Source: Oscillospiraceae bacterium
GTDB taxonomy: Bacteria > Bacillota > Clostridia > Oscillospirales > Oscillospiraceae
Length of the DNA stretch: 64,000 bases
Direction: 5' to 3'
Assembly (NCBI GenBank): GCA_018385135.1
Contig: JAHAWY010000013.1
Span: forward strand, 1 to 64,000
In this document: positions 46,843 to 56,791 of the stretch, in pieces
Layout of the letters: each line of letters begins with the position of its first letter
Position numbering within the stretch: position 1 is the first letter of the stretch
The notes under the pieces: generated by a model
Database searches by the model: none
What the model was told of the DNA's origin: nothing
The model's input: the letters and a program-made list of their open reading frames with translations, nothing else
Position numbers and translations under genes: made by a program

Positions 46843-47329
46843 ATCCGCTCCAATACTGTCTTTCAGCCGGTACTCCCAGCTCTGCTTCTATAAGGTTTTC
46901 AAGACTCTTTTTTGCCGCCGCGCTCATGCCCTCGCCGACTATGGTAACAGACTGCGGATACCAGTACCCCTCGGAGCTCCAGCACATCTCAGGCTTCACG
47001 CTCTCCGGCGCTTCTCCGCTATCCCTCGCTTTGTCCAATATATATGCTTCCAGCTCGTCTTCTATGATAGTCCTCGACAGCTCGTTTGAATTTTTCTGCG
47101 CCTGCCCGGTCAGCTCCTGCGCCCGGCTTCGATACTGCGATATGCTCATCGACATTGCGGGCGCGCGGCTGTTAATAATCGGGGTCAGCATTGCCGTTAT
47201 AAGCAGCAGACCGCACACGAGCTTGAGCACACTTTTCACCTTGCCGTTTGGGGTAAGCGTTATTGCAGCGCTGCAAATCAGCGCACTTCCCGCTATGCTT
47301 TGCATCCAGCCGCCAAAATACTCGCTCAT
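46832..47329 (-). CDS. spoIIIAF: Stage III sporulation protein AF
   Basis: MSEYFGGWMQSIAGSALICSAAITLTPNGKVKSVLKLVCGLLLI; operon position. Confidence 0.88.
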   Translation of the reverse strand: MSEYFGGWMQSIAGSALICSAAITLTPNGKVKSVLKLVCGLLLITAMLTPIINSRAPAMSMSISQYRSRAQELTGQAQKNSNELSRTIIEDELEAYILDKARDSGEAPESVKPEMCWSSEGYWYPQSVTIVGEGMSAAAKKSLENLIEAELGVPAERQYWSGYEN

Positions 47330-48447
47330 ACTCCACCCACCATCCTCATGCTTGATATCAGGGATAAAAAGAGCATTATGCCCCCTGCGCCTACCAACGC
47401 CAACAACATACCGAAGGCTTCGCCTACCCCCGCGATGAGTCCTGACAAGCGCTTATCCGTTAGCGCTTCGGAAAGCGCGGACGCTCCTTTAAACGCCAGA
47501 TAATGGCTGCCCAGCGAGATAAAGGGTATCGCGCAGATAGCCAGCACCGCCAGAAAACCAAAAACCCCCACCGTATTGCGAAGCAGCCCCGCCCCCGCGA
47601 CAACAGTTTCCGCAGCGTCGGAAACGACGCTGCCTACCACGGGCAGCATCGTGCCGATGGCGGTTTTAGTGAGTTTGAGCGCCATTGCGTCCGCTTTTCC
47701 CGAAATAAGCCCCGACATACCCAGATACGCCGTGAAACCGAGCATCATCAGCGTCAGCGCCGTGGTGCAGCCCCATTTTAGAAAACGGGAAAGCCCGGAT
47801 AGCATCTCTTTTCCAAGTGTAGCGCCCGCAATGATCGAGGCAAGATAAAAGCTTATCATCGGCATTATCACATTTACCCCCAGCGTCAACAGCACATCCA
47901 TGAAAAGCGCCGTAGCCGCGTATTTAGCCGCCGCCGAGGTAAGCGCTCCGGCGCTCACCGCCGCAGTACACATAACAGGCAGCAGCACATGAGAAAAATC
48001 CGAGAGCATATAAAGCGTTTCCATGCCCATGCCGATAAAGGCATTTACATTGCCAATCGCCAAAGCCGATATCGCCACCGCGCCGCAGAGCGCCACGGCG
48101 TCCTTCGCGGGTCCTGCATCCAGAGTTGAATCAGCCGCCGAACATAGAATTACTATAATAAGCAGCTTCACCGCCGAGAGCAGCGCGGACTTAAAAACGG
48201 ATAAAAAGCGTTCCTTCAGGTTTTGCCATAGCGCCTTTAAGCCTGCCTCCCCCATTTGCGGGTCTGATAAATCGAGCTTGCCCAAAAGCTCTCGTGCCTC
48301 TTCCGGAAGAGCCTCCTCAAGCTCTCGCGCCCCCTCGCTAACATTAAGCTCCGGCGGGGAGGGCAAGTCCTCCGGCTGTGCATACGCGCCGCTGCAAAGC
48401 ACCGCCGCCAGCAATGATACAATCAAGAATATCCTTAGTTTAATCAT
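47326..48447 (-). CDS. spoIIIAE: Stage III sporulation protein AE
   Basis: Polytopic; VLLPVMCTAAVSAGALTSAAAKYAATALFMDVL; operon position. Confidence 0.93.
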   Translation of the reverse strand: MIKLRIFLIVSLLAAVLCSGAYAQPEDLPSPPELNVSEGARELEEALPEEARELLGKLDLSDPQMGEAGLKALWQNLKERFLSVFKSALLSAVKLLIIVILCSAADSTLDAGPAKDAVALCGAVAISALAIGNVNAFIGMGMETLYMLSDFSHVLLPVMCTAAVSAGALTSAAAKYAATALFMDVLLTLGVNVIMPMISFYLASIIAGATLGKEMLSGLSRFLKWGCTTALTLMMLGFTAYLGMSGLISGKADAMALKLTKTAIGTMLPVVGSVVSDAAETVVAGAGLLRNTVGVFGFLAVLAICAIPFISLGSHYLAFKGASALSEALTDKRLSGLIAGVGEAFGMLLALVGAGGIMLFLSLISSMRMVGGV

Positions 48448-48830
48448 GTCAGCTCACCAAGCAGTTGCAGCAGCGTCTTGATAAGCGGCAGTGAAACATA
48501 CAGCGCGCAGCCCGCGCCGCAAAGCTCCACCGTTGACGCTACCGCAGTTTGTCCCGCGTCCTTGCATAGATCCGCGCCAAGCTTCGCGCAGATGCCGACG
48601 CCCACACATTTTATGACCGGCGCTGTATAGGCGGAGGATATCTGCGTGCTTGCCTGCGCCAGAGAGATAAGCTCCATCACCGAGGAGAGCATACGCATTC
48701 CCAGTCCCGCTATCAGCGAGCATACAGCAAAGGCAAGCACTGTCGCAATTTCGGGATTGGTCTTTTTTATCAGCACCGTCAAAACAGCGCCGGTCACACC
48801 GACGATGACCGCCTTAAATATCAACTCCAT
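48444..48830 (-). CDS. spoIIIAD: Stage III sporulation protein AD
   Basis: VLTVLIKKTNPEIATVLAFAVC; VIKCVGVGICAKLGADLCKDAGQTAVASTVELCG. Confidence 0.93.
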   Translation of the reverse strand: MELIFKAVIVGVTGAVLTVLIKKTNPEIATVLAFAVCSLIAGLGMRMLSSVMELISLAQASTQISSAYTAPVIKCVGVGICAKLGADLCKDAGQTAVASTVELCGAGCALYVSLPLIKTLLQLLGELT

Positions 48831-48832
48831 TG

Positions 48833-49027
48833 CTACAGCCCGAACAGGTGCTTGATAAGGTCAAACAGGCTGCTTATTTCCTGCACCACCAGCGCAAGCA
48901 CGACCACCAGCGCCGCCAATGTAACCATAAGCGCCTGGTCATCCCGACCCGACCGTGAGAGAAGAATATTAAGTACCGCCACAAGAATGCCGACTGCCGC
49001 AATTTTAAATATCAGCTCTACGTCCAT
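48833..49027 (-). CDS. spoIIIAC: Stage III sporulation protein AC
   Basis: MDVELIFKIAAVGILVAVLNILLSRSGRDDQALMVTLA. Confidence 0.93.
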   Translation of the reverse strand: MDVELIFKIAAVGILVAVLNILLSRSGRDDQALMVTLAALVVVLALVVQEISSLFDLIKHLFGL

Positions 49028-49045
49028 GTATAGTCTCCTCAAGCA

Positions 49046-49558
49046 TTACAAAATGACCGTTGCCGCCATGATGCCTCCTATCAGCCCCAAGCCCGTATAA
49101 AGTCTTTTTCCCTCACGGGCGCGCCTTGCCTGTTCTCGCAGCTCCGGCTCAAGGCGGCTTACGCAGCTTTCAAGCGCCGCTATCTGTTCTTGAGCGTCGT
49201 AACGTCCCAGCATAAGCCCCGGACGGCAAAGCTCCAAGCGCTGAAACTGAGAAAGCTCTAAGCTCTCATCGCTCATCAGCCTCTCTTGCCAGAGTGAGGA
49301 TAGACTGCGCTCGCCGATGCTGTCCATACTTTCCGACAGTCCCGCAAAAAAGGGTCTAAGCTCAGGTCTCGCCGTTTTTGAAAGGCGCAAAAACAGCTCC
49401 GGCAGCGGCGATGCACTATTGGAAAGCTCCGCCGAAATGAAGCGCAGCGTTTCCAAAAACGCAGCCAGCGTGCGCTCACGGCGACAAAGCCCCGCCGCTT
49501 TGATAACGCCATACCATGTGCAGGCTGCGACAATAAAAAGCGCCCCCGCCGCTTTCAT
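49046..49558 (-). CDS. spoIIIAB: Stage III sporulation protein AB
   Basis: 170 aa; TLAAFLETLRFISAELSNSASPLPELF; operon position. Confidence 0.88.
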   Translation of the reverse strand: MKAAGALFIVAACTWYGVIKAAGLCRRERTLAAFLETLRFISAELSNSASPLPELFLRLSKTARPELRPFFAGLSESMDSIGERSLSSLWQERLMSDESLELSQFQRLELCRPGLMLGRYDAQEQIAALESCVSRLEPELREQARRAREGKRLYTGLGLIGGIMAATVIL

Positions 49559-50451
49559 TGCAGATCCTCAACGAAGTAGCTGCGCCTGCCGTCGTCGTTG
49601 CGTATAAGCACGGCGTGCTTGAAAATCCTTCGCTCCAGCAAGCGCTGGTACAAGGGGCGCTCGAAAAGCTCGTCCAGTCCGGCGGCATGAGCCGTTGTAA
49701 GCAGGCTTACGCCGCAGTTTGCCGCCGCGTCGGCAGCCTCAATGTCTAGGGGCGAGGTAATTTCGTCAAAGGCGATTATTCGCGGATTCATCGCACGCAG
49801 CAGCAGAAAAACGCCCTCGCTTTTCGGTGCTGCCGTCAGCACATCGGTACCAGCGCCGACATCAAAGCAGGGTCTGCCCTCAAAGCAGCCCGCCACCTCA
49901 CAGCGCTCATCCACCAGAGAAACACGACTGCCGCCGTCACTCAGCAGACGTACCAGCTCGCGCAGCAGCGTTGTTTTTCCTCCGCCGGGCGGCGAGACGA
50001 TAAGCGTTGAAGCGAAGCCTCCCTCGGTCAGACGGGAAAACACGCCGTCGGCGCAGCCTTGCTTTTCGTGCGGAATACGAATACAGATAGATGAAAGGCG
50101 GCGCAGCGCTGTGATGCTGCCGCCCTCTGTAACCGCCATACCGCATAGTCCCAGCCGCAGTCCCCCCTCCGCCGTGACATAGCCCTGACGAATACTGTCT
50201 GCATAGGAATGTACCGACGCACGCGTTGCTATCTCCAGCACCATTTGCAGCTCAGCTTGTGTTATGTAAACCTTATCTTCGAGCGGCGTTTCCCGCTCAC
50301 CGATCACCGCACATATCGGGCGGTCAACTCTCAAGCGAAATTCCTCAACACGCGAGCTTACGCTTTCGGGAAGCCGCGAAGCCGCGGCGCGCATCTCCGA
50401 CGGCAGAAGCTTAAGTGCTTTTTGAAATTCACCCGTACCCTTTTGAACCAT
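49555..50451 (-). CDS. spoIIIAA: Stage III sporulation protein AA (ATPase)
   Basis: VSPPGGGKTTLLRELVRLLSDGG, VSLVDERCEVAG; start MVQKGTGEFQK. Confidence 0.94.
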   Translation of the reverse strand: MVQKGTGEFQKALKLLPSEMRAAASRLPESVSSRVEEFRLRVDRPICAVIGERETPLEDKVYITQAELQMVLEIATRASVHSYADSIRQGYVTAEGGLRLGLCGMAVTEGGSITALRRLSSICIRIPHEKQGCADGVFSRLTEGGFASTLIVSPPGGGKTTLLRELVRLLSDGGSRVSLVDERCEVAGCFEGRPCFDVGAGTDVLTAAPKSEGVFLLLRAMNPRIIAFDEITSPLDIEAADAAANCGVSLLTTAHAAGLDELFERPLYQRLLERRIFKHAVLIRNDDGRRSYFVEDLQ

Positions 50452-50564
50452 GCTCTCACCCCCGCAATATTCTATTGGACGAGCATGAAAAATATTACAA
50501 GCAAAAGCCGCCCCGACCTTTGCAGTCGGAGCGGCGGGGCGCATTTATTGGTTTTTAGAGTGTA

Positions 50565-51818
50565 TTACTTGATTTTTCTGCATTCCAGATAATAGCGCTT
50601 ATCCCTTGACGGACCAATAGAAAAGCTTTTGGCGGGAAAAACACCGCTTTCAATTATGGACGGGAACAGTTCGTTTTTATCCATGGCGGGAAGAAGCAGT
50701 CCGCAGCAGCCCTTGCGCGAGGACATCTCAAGTGCCGTATCGTCATCGTGGATATAGTCTAGCCGTCCCTCGTGCTTTGCGATATATTCAAGGCAGAAGC
50801 GCTGCGCCACGGCAATCACGCTGCCTATCGTGTGACCTTTTAGCTGCACAGTCTCGCGTTTTTCTCCGCAGAGCAATCCTAAATTATGTAAACCATCCCC
50901 TTCTCCTCCGTTAGCGGCGAAAAAGGCTTTTGCCTCGGCAAAAAAGCCCTCCGTATCGGTATCGAAAATGACCCGGTGGATCGGCTCGAACACGACAGAG
51001 CTGTCGTGAATATTGACAAGCTCGCAAAGCCCAAATCTCGCCGGATGGTTTTTGCGCTGCTCCGGCGTAAGAGTCTTTTTAAGCTGCTCCCAGCAGAGCT
51101 TTGCAGTGGCGAGAGAATGGTTGCCGTCGCCCATTGCAATTATTACCGGCGCTCTGCCGCCGAGCTTGTAGCGCTTCTCCAGATAATTAGGCTCGGACAA
51201 GGCTTCCAGCGCCGACATAACGCGCTGCGCTCTCTCGCCGAATACACGCTTTCCGACAATATGTCCGCCGCCGTCCATAAGCTCAAAATCATAGAGCGTT
51301 TCGCCCTCGTCCACGCCCTCAAGCATGGTGTTTTCCGGGTCATCGACAAAGACGATGATATGCGGCAGCTCAAGGCAGGCGTCCTCACGCACCTTTACCC
51401 TCGGCGGCAGACGGCTTTCAACCGTCCCCTCCGTGGCATGGATGGGCGAGGTCGATGCCGCGCTGTAATCATATTGCTCAAGGTCAATAAGCCCAACAAG
51501 ACCCCGGCGCTTTTCACCAACCGTCAAATCGCGTTCAACATAGATGAAGGAGTTTTCAACCGTTTTGAATACACCCTCGTCCAGATAGCGGCGCATTGCT
51601 GCATTGATTTTCTCCGTTTCCGCCGCGCAGTCGCGTATTTCCAAATATGCCTCCGGCAGCATCAGCCTGAGTGTTGACGGCGCACTGCCTACTTTTTTAT
51701 CAACCTCGTCCCAGTATTCCGGCTGCGAGGTGTATTGGTCGCAGGCGATAACACTCCAAAGCTTCATATCCGCCTCCCTCGGCAGAAGAATATCGCCCGG
51801 TATAAACAGCCTGTTCAT
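50565..51818 (-). CDS. DUF1015 family protein
   Basis: WSVIACDQYTSQPEYWDEVDKKVG, IAMGDGNHSLATAK. Confidence 0.9.
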   Translation of the reverse strand: MNRLFIPGDILLPREADMKLWSVIACDQYTSQPEYWDEVDKKVGSAPSTLRLMLPEAYLEIRDCAAETEKINAAMRRYLDEGVFKTVENSFIYVERDLTVGEKRRGLVGLIDLEQYDYSAASTSPIHATEGTVESRLPPRVKVREDACLELPHIIVFVDDPENTMLEGVDEGETLYDFELMDGGGHIVGKRVFGERAQRVMSALEALSEPNYLEKRYKLGGRAPVIIAMGDGNHSLATAKLCWEQLKKTLTPEQRKNHPARFGLCELVNIHDSSVVFEPIHRVIFDTDTEGFFAEAKAFFAANGGEGDGLHNLGLLCGEKRETVQLKGHTIGSVIAVAQRFCLEYIAKHEGRLDYIHDDDTALEMSSRKGCCGLLLPAMDKNELFPSIIESGVFPAKSFSIGPSRDKRYYLECRKIK

Positions 51819-51845
51819 AGAATACCTCCAAACTTCGTTTCGCTC

Positions 51846-52868
51846 TCAGGCGGCCGCCGGCTCGCCCGCGTTTTCCGTCTCGTCCGTCTCACCCTCGCCG
51901 GTCGGCGCGGGAATGCTGTCAATAAATCCAAACATCTTCCGCTCATACTGCCGCGGATTGTCAAAGAAAATGTGCGCGTGAGCGCTGTCGGGCGAGGTGA
52001 AGATGTCCTTTTTATCCGCGCCGGAGGCAAAGAAAATTTCCTGCCCCATGTAAAAGGGCGTCGTTTCATCAGCCTTGGAGTTTATTACCAGCAGCGGTAT
52101 CTGCGAGCGGTTTACATAATCTGTTATCTCGACATCCTCCAAGGAAAAGCCCATGTGCAGCTTGAGAGCAATGCCTCCCGCCCAAAGCATAAGCTCAGCG
52201 GGCATTCCCGTGCTTTCAGATATTCCCTCAAGCTCAAAGCTCACCATGTCTCTCATGCTGCTAACGGGGCAGTCCATAACGGCGGCGCTGACGCGCGAGT
52301 TTACATAATCATTCGCCATTGCCACGCCAACAGTTGCTCCCCCGAACGAGATTCCCCATAAAACTATGCGCTTATCAGAGTCCACGAGCTTGTCTGCATA
52401 GTTTACATAATTAATAGCATCATTGCTTTCAAGGTATCCAAAGGTGTTATATTTTGCGAGGTTTTCGCCGCTTGCACGCTGGTCGTATGTAATCACGTTC
52501 CAGCCGTGGCGCAAAAACAGCTCTGCCACCGCGTAATTTGAAAGGCGGTTACCGCCAAGTCCATGCACGAGTATGGCGGTATCTCGGTTCTTCTCACCGT
52601 CAATGCTGATGAAGTCCGCCGGGATTTTATGAGAGTCCAGCGAGGAGGCTATATATATCTGCTCAATATTATACGTCATGCTGAATACATATGGGTCTAT
52701 TCCGCAGGCAAGGAGCTGCCGCTCCCTGTCAAGCGCCGTCTGCTCATTGTCGGTGAGGTTGACGCTGCCGATATAAACCCGCTCACCCGTGTAGGCAAGC
52801 GTCCCCGCGGCCGCAATGAGCAGGAGCAAAAGAAGGATCGTCAGCGCGGTTTTAATTCCCTTTTTCAT
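51846..52868 (-). CDS. Alpha/beta hydrolase with N-terminal membrane anchor
   Basis: VHGLGGNRLSNYAVAELFLRHGWNVITYDQRASGEN, LWGISFGGATVG nucleophile elbow. Confidence 0.9.
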   Translation of the reverse strand: MKKGIKTALTILLLLLLIAAAGTLAYTGERVYIGSVNLTDNEQTALDRERQLLACGIDPYVFSMTYNIEQIYIASSLDSHKIPADFISIDGEKNRDTAILVHGLGGNRLSNYAVAELFLRHGWNVITYDQRASGENLAKYNTFGYLESNDAINYVNYADKLVDSDKRIVLWGISFGGATVGVAMANDYVNSRVSAAVMDCPVSSMRDMVSFELEGISESTGMPAELMLWAGGIALKLHMGFSLEDVEITDYVNRSQIPLLVINSKADETTPFYMGQEIFFASGADKKDIFTSPDSAHAHIFFDNPRQYERKMFGFIDSIPAPTGEGETDETENAGEPAAA

Positions 52869-52884
52869 AATCCCTCCAAGCGGA

Positions 52885-53847
52885 CTATCTTTTTCCTTTA
52901 TCGTATATCTCGCCGAGCGCTCTCGGTGCGCGGTTGCTTGAGGAAAAGAACATAAGCAGCAAAAGCGTCAGCAGATAGGGCAAAGTCATCATAAGGTCGG
53001 AATAGGCGCTGGAAAGTCCAAGCTCCTGCACAAGCTTATAGCCGCCGCTGCGCGCAAAACCGAACAGCAGGCACGCGCCGAGTGTCGGTCCGATCTTCCA
53101 GTTTCCGAAGATGAGAGCAGCGATGGAAAGGAAGCCGTAGCCCGCGTAAATGCCGGGTGAAAAGCTAGCGGAAATGGAATAGGCGAAGCACATACCGCCT
53201 AGTCCCGAAAGCGCGCCCGAAATAACAACGGCAATAAAGCGCGTTTTGGAAACATTGCCGCCCGCTGCATCGACCGCATGGGGATTGTCGCCGCAGGCGC
53301 GCAGACGCAGACCGAAGCGGCTTTTATAAAGCAGATAGCTTGCATACAGCGCAACAGCGATGATAACAGGCTGATAGTAGTATACATCAGTGAAAAATGC
53401 ACCCAAAACAGGGATCTCGGAGATGACAGGAACGGTGAATTTACGGCATACGCTCAAAACGAATTTGTTCGTGGGCTTGCCGAAAAGCGCTGTATTTATC
53501 TGACTTGTCAGAAACACCGTGAGTGCTGTTGACAAAATGTTTATAACAACGCCGGAGATGACCTGGTTTGCCTTAAAGGGTACACAAAGCAGCGCATGGA
53601 TCATGGCGAAAAGCGCGCCGCCGAGCATGGCGAACAAAAGCGCCGCAAAGAACATCTTTACCTCCGCTCCCGCAACGCTGCCGCCGGTTATCGCCATTAC
53701 AACGGCCGCACCGGCGAAAGCGCCAAAGCCTTGAAAGCCTTCAAGCGCAAGGTTTGTAACGCCGCTTCGCTCGCTGTAAATCCCTCCGATGGCTATTATG
53801 AACAGAGGCAGGGCAAAGGCAAGACCCTCGATGATTATATAGTTCAT
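52885..53847 (-). CDS. BMP-type nucleoside ABC transporter permease (YufQ-like)
   Basis: GIYSERSGVTNLALEGFQGFGAFAGA; paired with a second permease. Confidence 0.9.
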   Translation of the reverse strand: MNYIIIEGLAFALPLFIIAIGGIYSERSGVTNLALEGFQGFGAFAGAAVVMAITGGSVAGAEVKMFFAALLFAMLGGALFAMIHALLCVPFKANQVISGVVINILSTALTVFLTSQINTALFGKPTNKFVLSVCRKFTVPVISEIPVLGAFFTDVYYYQPVIIAVALYASYLLYKSRFGLRLRACGDNPHAVDAAGGNVSKTRFIAVVISGALSGLGGMCFAYSISASFSPGIYAGYGFLSIAALIFGNWKIGPTLGACLLFGFARSGGYKLVQELGLSSAYSDLMMTLPYLLTLLLLMFFSSSNRAPRALGEIYDKGKR

Positions 53848-55031
53848 ACTCTGTCGCCTCCCTCGTCCTTTATGCCCTCCGCTCGTTTTTTTAGGTCACG
53901 AAGCTCATCCTTCGTGGCGGAAACCCTGTATCTTATATAAGTTCCGCAGGCAGAAAACAGGAGGATAAGTCCCGTTATGAGCTGCGCGATCTCCTGCGGC
54001 ACGTTTGCCGTTGAGCTCAAGTAGTTGCTGCCCTTTGAGATAACGGTTATGAGCAGTGAGGAGAACAAAATTCCTATGGGGTTTGAATTTCCCAGCAGGC
54101 AGACCGCGATGGAGTCAAAGCCAAGCGACGCCAGAACGCGAGGCTGGATGGAGTTATAGTAGCCCATATAAAAGGTTATGCCCGCAAGTCCCGCGAGAGC
54201 GCCGGAAATCGCCATAGACAAAACGATGTTTCTGCCGACGTTGATGCCTGCATATTCTGCCGCGCGGCGGTTAAGACCGACGACCTTCATCTCATAGCCG
54301 ACGCGGGTCTTGTCCAGCAAAAACTTGACGAAAAACGCCATCGGTATTGCCAGAAGCATACCGAGCGGCAGGTCTAATTTGATTGCGCCAAGCTCAACGT
54401 TTGTAAGCGTCAATCTGGCAGCCGAGCTGATGGAGCGCGACTGGCGCGACACAGGGTCGATAAACCTTGTATTTATAAAAAAGCTGACAGTATATGAGAA
54501 AATATAGTTTAGCATTATAGAGGAAACGACCTCATTTATGTTAAACCTATGCTTGAGCCAGCCTATAAGAGCGCCCACCGCCGCGCCGCCAACGATGCCT
54601 ATTATCAGCACCAGAGGAAGCGCAATGCCCATCGGCAAATCGGAGTATCCGACAAGGACGCTTGCCGCAAAGCCCGACACCAGCATCTGACCGGAGACAC
54701 CGATATTGAAAAGTCCCGCTTTAAGCGCCACGGCAACGGCAAGCGATGCGAAAATCATCGGCGTGAGCATATTGAGCATACTAAACAGGTCTGTTACCAT
54801 ACTCTTTTTTGCCGCGTAGTTTGGCTTTGGCAGAATGCCGCTGCCCTGAAGGAAGCTGGCAAACGCGGTAAGCGGATTTTTGCCCATTATAAGCAAAACA
54901 ACGGCAGCCGCCAGCAGACTGAGCAAAATTGCAAAAACCGGCACGGTTATCGACTGGTAGCGTTCGTTTCCCAGCACCGCCGCAAAGCCGCGTTTAAAGG
55001 GACTGCCCAAAGCATTTTTTTGTTTCTTCAT
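53844..55031 (-). CDS. BMP-type nucleoside ABC transporter permease (YufP-like)
   Basis: LAVAVALKAGLFNIGVSGQMLVSGFAAS, AAEYAGINVGRNIVLSMAISGALAGLAG. Confidence 0.9.
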   Translation of the reverse strand: MKKQKNALGSPFKRGFAAVLGNERYQSITVPVFAILLSLLAAAVVLLIMGKNPLTAFASFLQGSGILPKPNYAAKKSMVTDLFSMLNMLTPMIFASLAVAVALKAGLFNIGVSGQMLVSGFAASVLVGYSDLPMGIALPLVLIIGIVGGAAVGALIGWLKHRFNINEVVSSIMLNYIFSYTVSFFINTRFIDPVSRQSRSISSAARLTLTNVELGAIKLDLPLGMLLAIPMAFFVKFLLDKTRVGYEMKVVGLNRRAAEYAGINVGRNIVLSMAISGALAGLAGITFYMGYYNSIQPRVLASLGFDSIAVCLLGNSNPIGILFSSLLITVISKGSNYLSSTANVPQEIAQLITGLILLFSACGTYIRYRVSATKDELRDLKKRAEGIKDEGGDRV

Positions 55032-56557
55032 TTGGACTTTACCCCCATCATATATTCGCCGACCTGATTTGCTGTCAGCGTATTTGCCGGGGCGATGGTC
55101 TGCATCTCGCCGTTATACATAACGCCAATCGTATCCGCCAGAGCTATAATTTCATCCAGCTCAAGACTTATAAGCAAAACCGCCCTGCCTTTGTCGCGCT
55201 CGGCAATAATCTGCTTGTGGATGTTTTCAATTGCGCCGATGTCAAGTCCTCGAGTAGGCTGAACAAATATCATCAGCTTGGAGTTTTGGACGATCTCACG
55301 CGCGATGATTGCCTTTTGCTGGTTGCCGCCCGACATGGAGCGCACAACGGTGGAAGTGCCCTGTCCGCTGCGAATGTCAAACTCGGAAATGAGCTTTTCG
55401 GCGTGCTTATCGAATTCCTCGCGCCGCAAAATGCCCTTTTGGCAAAAGGGCGCTTTAAAATAGTCTCTAAGGGCAAGGTTTTCGGCAAGGTCAAAGTCCA
55501 GCACAAGACCGACCTCCTGCCTGTCCTGCGGTATATAGGAGATGCCCGCAAGCGCACGCTCGCGCACGGTTTTATCCGTTATATCCTCACCGTCAAGAAC
55601 GATTTTGCCGCTCATTTTCAAAAGCCCCGCAACGGCATCGGCGATCTCCTCCTGTCCGTTGCCGGAAACTCCGGCAATTGCGAAAATCTCACCCGCGTGA
55701 ATATTGAAGGAAACGTCCTTGACAACATCAAAGCCCTCAGAATTTTTAACGCAGAGCTTATTGACCTCAAGCACCTTGTCACCCGGTTGGGCGGGCTTTT
55801 TTTCGGCGGTGAAGCTGACATCCCGTCCCACCATGAGGTTTGCCATTGTCTTTGTGGAGGTATTCTCAACGTCAAGCACCTCCACCAGCCTGCCGCGGCA
55901 GAGTATCGCGCAGCGGTCAGCTACCTTTTTGATTTCCTCAAGCTTGTGAGTGATGAGGATTATCGTCTTGCCCGAATTACGCAGCTCGCGGATGATATCA
56001 AGCAGAAATTCGATCTCCTGCGGAGTTAAAACGGCGGTAGGCTCGTCGAAAATCAAAATCTCCGCCTCGCGGTAGAGCATTTTCAGTATCTCGACGCGCT
56101 GCTGCGTGGAGACGTTGATCTCTTCAATGCGCTTGGTAGGATCTACCTCAAGCCCGTAGCGCTTTGAAAGCTCGGCAATTTTCTTATCCGTCCCCTTTAC
56201 GTCCACTGCCGGGAGCAAGCCCAGAAAGCGGCGCTTCGGCTCTTGCCCTAGTATGATATTCTCGGTTATGGTATAGTTTTTTACCAGCTTAAAATGTTGA
56301 TGAACCATGCCTATATTAAGCTTTGTAGCGTGGGACGGCGAGGAGATATGAACCTTCTGCCCACGAATATAAATCTCGCCCTCGTCCGGCTCGTACATTC
56401 CGAACAGCATACTCATAAGCGTGGATTTTCCCGCACCATTTTCACCGAGAATGGCGTATATTTCGCCCTTTTTTATTGAGATAGACACGTCGTCGTTGGC
56501 TACTATACCCGGAAAGCGTTTTGTTATGTGGCGCATTTCGACAATGTAATCTTCCAT
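55028..56557 (-). CDS. Nucleoside ABC transporter ATP-binding protein (YufO-like, two NBDs)
   Basis: MRHITKRFPGIVANDDVSISIKKGEIYAILGENGAGKSTLM; second NBD MSGGNQQKAIIAREI. Confidence 0.93.
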   Translation of the reverse strand: MEDYIVEMRHITKRFPGIVANDDVSISIKKGEIYAILGENGAGKSTLMSMLFGMYEPDEGEIYIRGQKVHISSPSHATKLNIGMVHQHFKLVKNYTITENIILGQEPKRRFLGLLPAVDVKGTDKKIAELSKRYGLEVDPTKRIEEINVSTQQRVEILKMLYREAEILIFDEPTAVLTPQEIEFLLDIIRELRNSGKTIILITHKLEEIKKVADRCAILCRGRLVEVLDVENTSTKTMANLMVGRDVSFTAEKKPAQPGDKVLEVNKLCVKNSEGFDVVKDVSFNIHAGEIFAIAGVSGNGQEEIADAVAGLLKMSGKIVLDGEDITDKTVRERALAGISYIPQDRQEVGLVLDFDLAENLALRDYFKAPFCQKGILRREEFDKHAEKLISEFDIRSGQGTSTVVRSMSGGNQQKAIIAREIVQNSKLMIFVQPTRGLDIGAIENIHKQIIAERDKGRAVLLISLELDEIIALADTIGVMYNGEMQTIAPANTLTANQVGEYMMGVKSK

Positions 56558-56695
56558 GGCAGCTTCACTTTTCCTTTGCAAAAAATTGAGAACACATTAC
56601 TATATTTTTCTGATTTAGTTTACACAAAAATACCCATTATGTCAAAGCCAATTGCCCCCTACATTACAAAAACTCTCCCAAATAAAAACATCGGC

Positions 56696-56723
56696 TTGAC
56701 TCATGCCCAAATTATGCTAGAAT
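56696..56723 (+). promoter_or_regulatory. Putative promoter of EAL gene
   Basis: TTGACT - 16 nt - TAGAAT with TGC extended -10. Confidence 0.5.
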
Positions 56724-56791
56724 TGATGTATATAAAAGTTTGATTTAATGTACAAAAGCAATTCCCCATTATTTACTACGGAGCAGATAGA

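Noticed and set aside
50505-50545. GC-rich repeat near the spoIIIAA/DUF1015 gap as a terminator
   Set aside because: Complementarity (GCCGCCCCGACC...GGAGCGGCGGGGC) is imperfect and lacks a clear U-tract; not confident.
54549-55067. 172-aa plus-strand ORF opposite the nucleoside permease gene
   Set aside because: Antisense shadow of a well-supported permease; basic, His/Arg-rich composition typical of spurious frames.
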